This document shows positions 36,425 through 42,391 of a stretch of DNA of 43,367 nt, in pieces. Origin of the DNA: Microbacteriaceae bacterium. Its GTDB lineage: Bacteria; Actinomycetota; Actinomycetes; Actinomycetales; Microbacteriaceae. Location: positions 1 through 43,367 of the forward strand of contig CANGGL010000008.1 of NCBI GenBank assembly GCA_947453465.1, read 5' to 3'. The notes beneath the pieces are model-generated. The model was not told the origin of the DNA. It saw only the letters and a list, made by a program, of their open reading frames with translations, and searched no databases. The position numbers and the translations under genes were made by a program. Within the stretch, counting starts at the first letter, position 1. Each line of letters opens with the position of its first letter.

Positions 36425-36428
36425 CCGG

Positions 36429-36938
36429 ATGAACCGCAACAAAATCGTCAAAACTGGCGCCATCGTGATGATTCTTTCGTTGCTCATCACCATCTTCGTC
36501 GGAGCGATGTCTATCCAGCCATCAAAAGCGGCGACGCCGAGTTATTCGCCGACGCCAGCGCTCACCCCGCCAACCGCGGGTAAGACATTTGATCAATCCC
36601 AAGTTGGCCCGGGCGGCGACATCGACGGTGATGGGCTGCCAAATAACGAAGACTCAGACATCAATGGCGATGGTCTGCCAAACGGCACCGACCCAGACAT
36701 CGATGGTGATGGCATTGCCAATGGTGAAGACGGTAACCCGGCTTCAACCAACCTCGTAGACAGCTCGGCACCCGGCGCATTTGCCAGCGACCGCGCCTGG
36801 CAGTGGGGTGGCGGCCTGGCCGTTCTCTTCGTCCTCGGCTGGTTGGTTGCGTTGCCTTACCTGCGTAAGCGAAAGGGAACCTCGAGTAAGACAGTAGGTA
36901 GCCGAACCTCAATCGGTTCAAAGCCAGACCAAGAGTAA
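36429..36938 (+). CDS. Small membrane-anchored protein with TSP3-type calcium-binding repeats
   Basis: This 169-aa protein begins with a basic n-region and hydrophobic segment (residues 11-27) ending at a likely PSKAA cleavage site near residue 34, then a Pro-rich linker. Three thrombospondin type 3-like repeats follow (residues about 64-102: DIDGDGLPNNED, DINGDGLPNGTD, DIDGDGIANGED), each a DxDxDG calcium loop. A transmembrane helix (residues about 126-146) and a basic cytoplasmic tail (RKRKG) complete it, so the repeats face outside. The gene starts 4 bases after the giant gene's stop with no clear Shine-Dalgarno site, which implies co-transcription and translational coupling. A role with the giant protein (calcium-dependent assembly or wall contact) is inferred from position only. 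No homologue with known function is recognised. Confidence 0.85.
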   Translation: MNRNKIVKTGAIVMILSLLITIFVGAMSIQPSKAATPSYSPTPALTPPTAGKTFDQSQVGPGGDIDGDGLPNNEDSDINGDGLPNGTDPDIDGDGIANGEDGNPASTNLVDSSAPGAFASDRAWQWGGGLAVLFVLGWLVALPYLRKRKGTSSKTVGSRTSIGSKPDQE

Positions 36939-36959
36939 TTCTCAGTTTCTAATTGGTAA

Positions 36960-36987
36960 CGAATACCTAATGCCTGACAGGTATTCG
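36960..36987. promoter_or_regulatory. Inverted repeat upstream of the MFS exporter gene
   Basis: CGAATACCT (36960-36968) and AGGTATTCG (36979-36987) are perfect 9-bp arms around a 10-base spacer. No T-run follows, which argues against a classical terminator. The 3' arm lies 12 bases before the -10 box of the next gene, over its -35 region, as an operator for a TetR- or MarR-type repressor would. A factor-assisted terminator for the upstream operon remains possible. Confidence 0.6.
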
Positions 36988-36999
36988 TAGGTCATGAAG

Positions 37000-37005
37000 T
37001 AGGCT
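37000..37005 (+). promoter_or_regulatory. -10 box TAGGCT of the MFS exporter gene (leaderless)
   Basis: TAGGCT fits the actinobacterial TANNNT consensus and ends 6 nt before the GTG start, so transcription would begin at the start codon. A weak -35, CTGACA (36974-36979), has a long 20-bp spacer. The same hexamer at the same spacing precedes the next two genes. Confidence 0.65.
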
Positions 37006-37011
37006 CGTCGA

Positions 37012-38262
37012 GTGACCAAAGCAAAAATTTCAAAAAAGCACCAGGTTCTCGACGGTGAGAGCCTCACCGCAGCCCAGCGCCGCACCTACATCATCGTTAT
37101 AGGTTTGCTCTCAACCCTTTTGCCTTTCACTATTGACCTAGTGCTGCCGGCCTTCCCTAGCATCGGTCGTGATTTTGGCGCTAGCAACAGCGCTGTTCAA
37201 TTCACCTTCACCGGCGTGACCATTGGTTTCGCAATTGGTCAGTTGGTTGCCGGCCCGCTGGCCGACGCCATCGGCCGCCGCCGCCCGATGCTTATCTTCA
37301 GTGCGCTACATCTAACCGGCTCGCTGTTTTGCTTTCTCACTCCAAGCATCGACATGTTCTTTTTCTCGCGCCTGCTTCAGGGCATTGGTGGTGCGGGCGC
37401 CGCGGTGCTGATGGGCGCCATCGTTCGTGACCTTTACACCGGTGCCCCAATGCTCAAGATGATGAGCCGGGTTGCCCTCATCAGCGGTCTGGCGCCAATC
37501 CTGGCCCCACTCATCGGCTCGCAGCTAGTCACATTCTTACCGTGGCGAGACATATTCGTGTTCTTGGCTGCCTACGGTGCGATGGTTTGGTTCGCAACCT
37601 ACCGATACCTGATCGAAACCCTGCACCGAGACAATCGCCGCTCCTCTGGCGTCAAACTGGTGCTCATCAGGTTTCGCGCCGTCCTCGGTGACCGCATCTA
37701 TGTTGGCATCCTGATCTATTCGGTGCTTCAAATCGTCGCACTGTTCGGCTACCTCAACACCGTCTCGTTCCTTTACCAGGGCACGTATGGCCTGACCCCG
37801 GCCATGTTCGGCATCGTCTTCGCCAGCAACTCGGTGATGCTCTACATCGGCACCCAGCTGGGCGCCCGCCTCGGCAAGAAGTACCCGGCCCAATGGATCC
37901 TGATCATCAACGCCTGCCTATTTGCCCTCGCTGGTTACGGCCTCATTTTCGCCGGCTTGGCCATGGCGCCGCTCTTTGTGGTTGAGGCCCTGGTGATGCT
38001 GATGCTCTTCAACTTTGGCTCGACAACCACCATCACCGGTGCGCTCAGCCTCGCTCAGCACCCGAACGAGGCCGGCACGGCAGCCTCACTCATCGGTGTT
38101 CTCAACTTCACCTTCACATCGCTGCTCTCGGGCTTCTACCCGATGCTTGGCACCGGCTCATCGTTTGGCATCGGTTGCCTCGTGGCCGGTTGCCTAACCC
38201 TCGGCGTCCTAACTTTATTTTTCGTAATGAAACCGAATTCGGTTCCTGCCCTAAAGCAATAA
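37012..38262 (+). CDS. MFS transporter, Bcr/CflA-type drug exporter
   Basis: This 416-aa major facilitator protein is of the 12-helix DHA1 type. Visible signatures: PFTIDLVLPAFPSI in helix 1 (residues 38-51), typical of Bcr/CflA exporters; motif A GPLADAIGRRRPM in loop 2-3 (81-93); RLLQGIGGAG (motif B, 120-129); and the antiporter motif C SGLAPILAPLIGSQL (158-172). The family exports drugs or small metabolites by proton antiport at the cytoplasmic membrane; the substrate cannot be told from sequence. The GTG start is favoured because TAGGCT lies 6 nt upstream and no Shine-Dalgarno site is present. A perfect inverted repeat over the -35 region suggests repression. Length is normal for the family. 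Confidence 0.9.
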   Translation: MTKAKISKKHQVLDGESLTAAQRRTYIIVIGLLSTLLPFTIDLVLPAFPSIGRDFGASNSAVQFTFTGVTIGFAIGQLVAGPLADAIGRRRPMLIFSALHLTGSLFCFLTPSIDMFFFSRLLQGIGGAGAAVLMGAIVRDLYTGAPMLKMMSRVALISGLAPILAPLIGSQLVTFLPWRDIFVFLAAYGAMVWFATYRYLIETLHRDNRRSSGVKLVLIRFRAVLGDRIYVGILIYSVLQIVALFGYLNTVSFLYQGTYGLTPAMFGIVFASNSVMLYIGTQLGARLGKKYPAQWILIINACLFALAGYGLIFAGLAMAPLFVVEALVMLMLFNFGSTTTITGALSLAQHPNEAGTAASLIGVLNFTFTSLLSGFYPMLGTGSSFGIGCLVAGCLTLGVLTLFFVMKPNSVPALKQ

Positions 38263-38266
38263 TGTC

Positions 38267-38272
38267 TAGGCT
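38267..38272 (+). promoter_or_regulatory. -10 box TAGGCT of the hydrolase gene (leaderless)
   Basis: It lies in the 16-base gap after the MFS stop codon and ends 6 nt before the ATG at 38279. The hydrolase therefore may have its own leaderless promoter and not depend only on read-through from the MFS gene. Confidence 0.6.
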
Positions 38273-38278
38273 GAAGTC

Positions 38279-38875
38279 ATGGCCAAAGTTCTTATTCTTC
38301 ACGGATGGACAAACCGCCGTCAGCAGGGGCACTGGCAGCGGCATCTAGCAACCGCGCTTCGTCAACAGGGTCACACGGTCATCTATCCGCAGTTCCCTAG
38401 CACCGATGAACCCAAGCTCGTCGAGTGGCAAGAGTTACTCACCGCAGAACTAAGCCAGCTCGATGAATTGCACGAGCTCGATGGCGAAACCATCGTTATC
38501 GGTCACTCGTTGGGCTGCGTCAACTGGATTCAGGCTGCGGCCACCGGCCTAATCGCAACGCCGGTTGACCGAGTGCTTCTGGTTGCCCCGGCCGACCCGC
38601 GCCTGCTCGGCGAAGTTGAGGGGCTAAAGGTTTCACTTAGTGAGGCAGATGTGGTGGCCGCCACTCACGCATCAACCAAAACCCTTACCATCGTGGCCAG
38701 CGACAAAGACAAGTGGTTGCCCAGGGGCGTTCTCGCCACTTATGGCATTCCGTTGGGTCTCGAGCCGGTGATTATCGAGGGTGCCGGGCACCTATCGCTG
38801 GATGATGGTTTTGGTTTCTGGCCTGGCGTGATTAATTGGGTAAACGACCCCGAGGCAGACCTCACCCAGCGCTAG
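38279..38875 (+). CDS. RBBP9/YdeN-family alpha/beta serine hydrolase
   Basis: This 198-aa protein starts MAKVLILHGWT, the first strand and oxyanion-loop region of the RBBP9/YdeN family. The nucleophile elbow GHSLGC places Ser77. The acid is Asp144 (or Asp142) in SDKDKWLP, and the histidine is His171 in GAGHLSLDDGFG. Length matches the family (about 190 aa). These cytoplasmic hydrolases cleave esters or small amides; physiological substrates are mostly unknown. It starts 16 bases after the MFS gene and may be co-transcribed with it, but also has its own TAGGCT box. No Shine-Dalgarno site is visible, in keeping with leaderless translation. Confidence 0.9.
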   Translation: MAKVLILHGWTNRRQQGHWQRHLATALRQQGHTVIYPQFPSTDEPKLVEWQELLTAELSQLDELHELDGETIVIGHSLGCVNWIQAAATGLIATPVDRVLLVAPADPRLLGEVEGLKVSLSEADVVAATHASTKTLTIVASDKDKWLPRGVLATYGIPLGLEPVIIEGAGHLSLDDGFGFWPGVINWVNDPEADLTQR

Positions 38876-38883
38876 CAAGGCTT

Positions 38884-38909
38884 GATTTCAGCCTCGACGG
38901 CCTGAAATC
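38884..38909. promoter_or_regulatory. Inverted repeat between the hydrolase and oxidoreductase genes
   Basis: GATTTCAG (38884-38891) and CTGAAATC (38902-38909) are perfect 8-bp arms around a 10-base spacer. The element begins 8 bases after the hydrolase stop and ends 4 bases before the next -10 box. It could be a terminator lacking a T-run or an operator overlapping the -35 region. Confidence 0.5.
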
Positions 38910-38913
38910 TCAG

Positions 38914-38919
38914 TAGGCT
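38914..38919 (+). promoter_or_regulatory. -10 box TAGGCT of the saccharopine dehydrogenase-like gene (leaderless)
   Basis: TAGGCT ends 6 nt before the ATG at 38926 with no Shine-Dalgarno site between. It is the third gene in a row with this arrangement. Confidence 0.62.
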
Positions 38920-38925
38920 GGCAGC

Positions 38926-40212
38926 ATGAGAATTCTTTTGGTAGGCGCCGGCGGCGTGGGCGATGCAATAGTCAAAATTGCGGGTTCGCGAGACTTTTTC
39001 GACATCATGGTGGTCTCTGACTATGACTTCAGCCGTGCCGAGAAAAGCATCGAATGGGTTCGCAACCGCTATGGAGCCGAGAAGGCCTCAAAGTTTCTAG
39101 CCGCCAAGATTGATGCCGGCAGTGCCGCCAATGTTGCCGAGCTGGCCCGCAACCACAACATCACCCACGTGCTAAACGCAGTAGAGCCAAAGTTTGTGCC
39201 AACCGTCTTCTCCGGCGCCTTCACCGCCGGCGCCAACTACGTAGACATGGCAATGAGCCTCTCGGAACCCCACGAGACCGACCCGTTCCACAAGCCGGGC
39301 ATTAAGCTCGGCGACTCTCAATTTGCAGTCAGTGAGCAGTGGGAGCGTGCTGGCAAGCTTGCCTTGGTTGGCATGGGCGTTGAGCCGGGCATGTCAAATG
39401 TCTTCGCGCGATATGCAGCCGACAATCTATTCAGCGAGATCGATGAAATCAGCGTCAAGGATGGCGGAAGCCTGGCGGTTTTTGATGACCAGGGCAACGA
39501 AATCTTTGCACCCTCGTTTTCCATCTGGACCACCATCGAAGAGTGCCTGAATCCGCCGGTTATCTACGAGCGCGAGCGCGGTTGGTACACCACCGAACCG
39601 TTCAGTGAGCCAGAAATCTTTGAGTTCCCTGAAGGCATCGGCTCTGTCGAATGCGTGAACGTTGAGCACGAAGAAGTAACCATGCTGCCTCGTCACATCA
39701 ATGCCAAGAAGGTCACCTTCAAGTATGGTTTGGGCAGCGAGTTCATCGGTGTTTTGAAGACCCTGCACAAGCTTGGCCTAGACGCCACCCGACCAACCCG
39801 AGTGCGTTCAAGCCAGGGCCCGGTTGATGTTTCGCCGCGCGACATGATTGCCGCGGTGCTGCCAGACCCAGCCCACATCGGCCCAAAGATGACTGGCAAA
39901 ACTTGCGCTGGCGTTCTGGTTACCGGTAAAGACAAGGATGGCAAGGATCGCGCCACCTACATTTATCACGTTGCCGATAACGCCCAGACTATGGCCGAGA
40001 TTGAGGCGCAGTGCGTAGTTGCGCAGACCGCCTTCAACCCACTTATTGCGCTAGAGCTAATGGCCAGGGGAGAGTGGCGCGGTGCCGGAGTGGTTGGACC
40101 AGAGGTCTTTGATCCACAACCGTTCCTCGACCTGATGGCTTCGTCAACCGGCTACAACCAGCGATGGGTTGCCCAGGAGCGCCTACCGGCTAGCCCACTA
40201 CGTCACCCATAA
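38926..40212 (+). CDS. Saccharopine dehydrogenase-like NAD(P)-dependent oxidoreductase
   Basis: This 428-aa protein opens with a Rossmann fold, MRILLVGAGGVGDAIV, with the dinucleotide motif GAGGVG at residues 7-12, then VLNAVEPKF and ANYVDMAMS of the saccharopine dehydrogenase N-terminal domain. GMGVEPGMSNVFARYAAD (about 148-165) begins the C-terminal substrate domain. The family includes saccharopine reductase and carboxynorspermidine dehydrogenase, which join or split an amino acid and a carbonyl compound. No lysine- or polyamine-pathway genes are nearby, so the substrate is unknown. The ATG is supported by TAGGCT 6 nt upstream and by the motif at the very N-terminus. A bidirectional terminator lies downstream. 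Cytoplasmic; full length for the family. Confidence 0.88.
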   Translation: MRILLVGAGGVGDAIVKIAGSRDFFDIMVVSDYDFSRAEKSIEWVRNRYGAEKASKFLAAKIDAGSAANVAELARNHNITHVLNAVEPKFVPTVFSGAFTAGANYVDMAMSLSEPHETDPFHKPGIKLGDSQFAVSEQWERAGKLALVGMGVEPGMSNVFARYAADNLFSEIDEISVKDGGSLAVFDDQGNEIFAPSFSIWTTIEECLNPPVIYERERGWYTTEPFSEPEIFEFPEGIGSVECVNVEHEEVTMLPRHINAKKVTFKYGLGSEFIGVLKTLHKLGLDATRPTRVRSSQGPVDVSPRDMIAAVLPDPAHIGPKMTGKTCAGVLVTGKDKDGKDRATYIYHVADNAQTMAEIEAQCVVAQTAFNPLIALELMARGEWRGAGVVGPEVFDPQPFLDLMASSTGYNQRWVAQERLPASPLRHP

Positions 40213-40225
40213 CCACTAGTTTGTC

Positions 40226-40247
40226 GCCCGCCGAGATCTCGATGGGC
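40226..40247. other. Palindromic hairpin next to the convergent terminator
   Basis: GCCC (40226-40229) pairs with GGGC (40244-40247) around the perfect palindrome CGAGATCTCG (40232-40241). It lies 14 bases after the oxidoreductase stop, immediately before an A-run that forms the minus-strand T-tract. It is probably part of a compound terminator. Confidence 0.5.
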
Positions 40248-40250
40248 AAA

Positions 40251-40283
40251 AAAAGACCCCCACCGATTCGGTGAGGGTCTTTT
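40251..40283. terminator. Bidirectional intrinsic terminator between convergent operons
   Basis: AAAAGACCC (40251-40259) pairs with GGGTCTTTT (40275-40283). One C/A mismatch precedes a further stem, CACCG/CGGTG, with an ATT loop. The plus strand ends in TTTT. The minus strand runs into seven T's (complement of the A-run 40248-40254), so it works for both operons and especially for the sugar ABC operon. Confidence 0.93.
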
Positions 40284-40295
40284 GCTTTAGAAGGT

Positions 40296-41537
40296 TTAGC
40301 TTCTGGCGAGTGAGCCACCGCTTCGCTTGCGCGATAGAGCATCGATGGTTGCTGCCAGGGCAAGAACGCTACCGGTTACGAGGAAGCTGATGCCGGCTGA
40401 TAGGCCTAGAAGACCCAAGCCGTTGTCGATCATCGAGATAACCATTGCGCCGATTGCTGCGTGAACTAGGCGGCCACGGCCACCGAAGAGGCTCACGCCA
40501 CCAACAACGGCTGCAGCAACACCACTGAGCACGATTGAGCGGCCGGCGGCAGCCTCAACCACACCGATGCGGCTTACGTGGAACAGACCAGAGACAACGG
40601 CCAGCATCGAACAAATAACGAATGCAGAGATGCGGATCAGGCCTACCTTGATTCCGGCACGACGAGCAGCCTCAGGGTTGCCACCAACTGCGTATAGGTG
40701 GCGGCCAAACTGGGTGCGGTCAAGAACGAAGGTGCCGACGAACAGCAAACCGACCACGATTGGAATGACGATTGGCACACCGGCGATTGGCTTGAAGGCC
40801 GCGCTACGGTTCTGGTTTAGGAAAAACACGATGAAGCCACCGATTAGGCCGATTAGAGCGGTCTTGGTAAGCAAGATGGAAAGTGGGCGAACCGCTAGAC
40901 CAAGCTTCGAACGGCGTGCACGGTCCCAAAGGCCAATCGAAAGGCTGATTACTAGCATCAGGGCAAGTAGACCCCAACCGGCTGCGGCAGGAAGGTTCTC
41001 GTTCATGATTGCCTTGATTTCAGGAACCTCAACGCGGAACAAGCCACCGTCACCCAGAAGGATCAAGGCGATGCCCTGGAAGCCCAGGAAGAAGGCCAGC
41101 GTGACCACGAATGATGGAACACCGATCTTGGCGACGAACCAGCCTAGAACTAGGCCGACTAGCGCGCCAAAGATCAAGGCGACGAAAACGCCGACGATCC
41201 AGTTGAGGCCAGACTTCAGGCAGAGATAGAAGATATCCATCGCGACACCAGCTGCCACACCGGCCGAAAGGTCGATCTCGGCAAGCAGGATCACGAAGAC
41301 CAGGGCAGCTGCCAAAGTGGTTAGCTCGGCTGCCTGAACAAATAGGTTGGCGATGTTCAGCTTGGTGAAGAAGAACGGGCTCAGTGAGCCAAACAGGCCG
41401 GCAAGCACAACAAGTGCGCCGATTGCAGGCAGTGCGCCCATCTCACCGTTCTTGACGCGTGAGAAATAGGCCTTTACCTGGTCGCGAAGGTTTCCTTCGT
41501 GACCACTGCCGATTGCGGTTGGAGTTAGGTTGCTCAT
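40296..41537 (-). CDS. xylH: Sugar ABC transporter permease, CUT2 family (XylH-like)
   Basis: This 413-aa integral membrane protein has about 10 or more hydrophobic segments. It carries the CUT2 permease signatures LLAEIDLSAGVAAGVAM (near residues 85-101), LALILLGDGG-type loops and AVGGNPEAARRAGIKVG, the cytoplasmic coupling region, then SGVAAAVVGGVSLFGGRG. It forms the channel for a monosaccharide together with the ATPase and binding lipoprotein encoded upstream on the same strand. Length suits the XylH branch better than the shorter RbsC branch. Its ATG shares one base with the ATPase stop (TAATG), and a GGAG site lies 7 nt upstream inside the ATPase gene, so translation is coupled. Xylose as substrate is inferred by similarity only. 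Confidence 0.9.
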   Translation of the reverse strand: MSNLTPTAIGSGHEGNLRDQVKAYFSRVKNGEMGALPAIGALVVLAGLFGSLSPFFFTKLNIANLFVQAAELTTLAAALVFVILLAEIDLSAGVAAGVAMDIFYLCLKSGLNWIVGVFVALIFGALVGLVLGWFVAKIGVPSFVVTLAFFLGFQGIALILLGDGGLFRVEVPEIKAIMNENLPAAAGWGLLALMLVISLSIGLWDRARRSKLGLAVRPLSILLTKTALIGLIGGFIVFFLNQNRSAAFKPIAGVPIVIPIVVGLLFVGTFVLDRTQFGRHLYAVGGNPEAARRAGIKVGLIRISAFVICSMLAVVSGLFHVSRIGVVEAAAGRSIVLSGVAAAVVGGVSLFGGRGRLVHAAIGAMVISMIDNGLGLLGLSAGISFLVTGSVLALAATIDALSRKRSGGSLARS

Positions 41538-42286
41538 TAGTTAGCTCCGTCGTAGGTCTTGGTGCCGGTGATGTAGCCAACTACATCGGACTGGGTGGTC
41601 TTAGAGGTTTCGATCTGGGCGACCATGCGGCCTAGATAAAGTACAGCGATGTCATCGCAGACCTTGAACACGTCAACCAGGTTGTGGCTGATGATGATGA
41701 CTGCAACGCCTGAGTCAGCGAGGCGGCGAACCAGGTTAAGAACCTGCTCGGTCTGGGCAACACCAAGTGCTGCGGTTGGCTCATCAAGGATGACAAGCTT
41801 TGCGTTTCGGAGCACTGAGCGGGCGATGGCCACTGTCTGGCGCTGGCCACCTGAAAGTGACGAAACCTTCTGGCGAACCGACTTCACGGTGCGAACGGAG
41901 AGGCTCTGAAGTGCCTTGGTTGCTTGAAGCTCCATCTCTGACTCGTTCAGAGTCAGCTGGCTGATTTCCTCGCGGCCAAGAAACATGTTCTGAACGATGT
42001 CTAGGTTTTCGCACAGTGCGAGGTCCTGGTAGACAACCTCGATGCCGATGGCACCGGCTTGGCGTGGGTCGTGAATATTGACCGCTTCGCCGTTGAACTT
42101 GACGATTCCTTCGTCATAAGGCTGGACGCCTGAGAGACCCTTGATCAGGGTCGACTTTCCGGCTCCGTTGTCACCGACGAGAGCGGTGACCTTGCCTGCG
42201 TAGGCCTTCAGGTCTACGCCTTTGAGGACGTCAACCGGGCCGAAGCTCTTCTTAACTCCTGAGAGTTCGATTACTGGGGTATCCAT
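41537..42286 (-). CDS. xylG: Sugar ABC transporter ATP-binding protein, single-domain CUT2 type
   Basis: This 249-aa ABC ATPase has Walker A GDNGAGKST (residues 38-46), a Q-loop at Gln87 (VVYQDLAL), signature LSGGQ (144-148), Walker B LVILDEP (164-170) and a switch His201 (IISHNL). It energises the permease encoded next. Classical XylG and RbsA are about 500 aa with two fused ATPase domains. This one has a single domain, as in FrcA-type transporters, and would act as a homodimer. The ATG at 42286 is set by an AAAGGAG site 6 nt upstream (42293-42299). A strong hairpin lies between it and the binding-protein gene. The stop overlaps the permease start by one base. The symbol is tentative. Confidence 0.9.
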   Translation of the reverse strand: MDTPVIELSGVKKSFGPVDVLKGVDLKAYAGKVTALVGDNGAGKSTLIKGLSGVQPYDEGIVKFNGEAVNIHDPRQAGAIGIEVVYQDLALCENLDIVQNMFLGREEISQLTLNESEMELQATKALQSLSVRTVKSVRQKVSSLSGGQRQTVAIARSVLRNAKLVILDEPTAALGVAQTEQVLNLVRRLADSGVAVIIISHNLVDVFKVCDDIAVLYLGRMVAQIETSKTTQSDVVGYITGTKTYDGAN

Positions 42287-42292
42287 TCGGAT

Positions 42293-42299
42293 CTCCTTT
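42293..42299 (-). promoter_or_regulatory. Ribosome binding site of the ATPase gene
   Basis: AAAGGAG on the minus strand, 6 nt before the ATG. It decides the start and allows independent initiation downstream of the intercistronic hairpin. Confidence 0.85.
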
Positions 42300-42337
42300 A
42301 CGGCTCGTGCTGAGCCAAATAGCGGGGTGGAAAGGGT

Positions 42338-42376
42338 GGGGGCTCTGCGTATGCCTGTGGCCTACGCAGAGCCCCC
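42338..42376 (-). promoter_or_regulatory. Intercistronic hairpin between binding-protein and ATPase genes
   Basis: GGGGGCTCTGCGTA (42338-42351) and TACGCAGAGCCCCC (42363-42376) form a perfect 14-bp stem with an 11-base loop in which GCC/GGC may pair further. No T-run follows on the minus strand. It begins 15 bases after the binding-protein stop. Such elements protect the upstream mRNA end or cause partial termination, so that the binding protein is made in excess of the membrane parts. Confidence 0.85.
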
Positions 42377-42391
42377 GTTACTACTTAGTTA

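Noticed and set aside
34591-35559. Minus-strand 322-aa open frame opposite the 3' part of the giant gene
   Set aside because: It is the complement of Pro/Ala/Gly-rich codons, which rarely give stops on the other strand. The product is low complexity, no ribosome site is seen, and the plus-strand frame has clear domains.
404-36424. RTX/type I secreted adhesin or polyketide/nonribosomal megasynthase
   Set aside because: No RTX nonapeptide repeats and no acyl-carrier, ketosynthase, adenylation or condensation motifs. There is a Sec-type signal peptide at the N-terminus and membrane helices at the C-terminus.
34673-36424. Sortase LPXTG sorting signal
   Set aside because: I looked through the linker and C-terminal region and found no LPXTG-like motif followed by a single helix and basic tail.
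38926-40212. Assignment as lysine-pathway saccharopine dehydrogenase
   Set aside because: Only the family fold is supported. No neighbouring lysine or aminoadipate genes, so the specific reaction is left open.
40567-41229. Plus-strand 220-aa frame opposite the permease gene
   Set aside because: Arg/Pro-rich antisense shadow. The minus-strand permease has family motifs and correct operon spacing.
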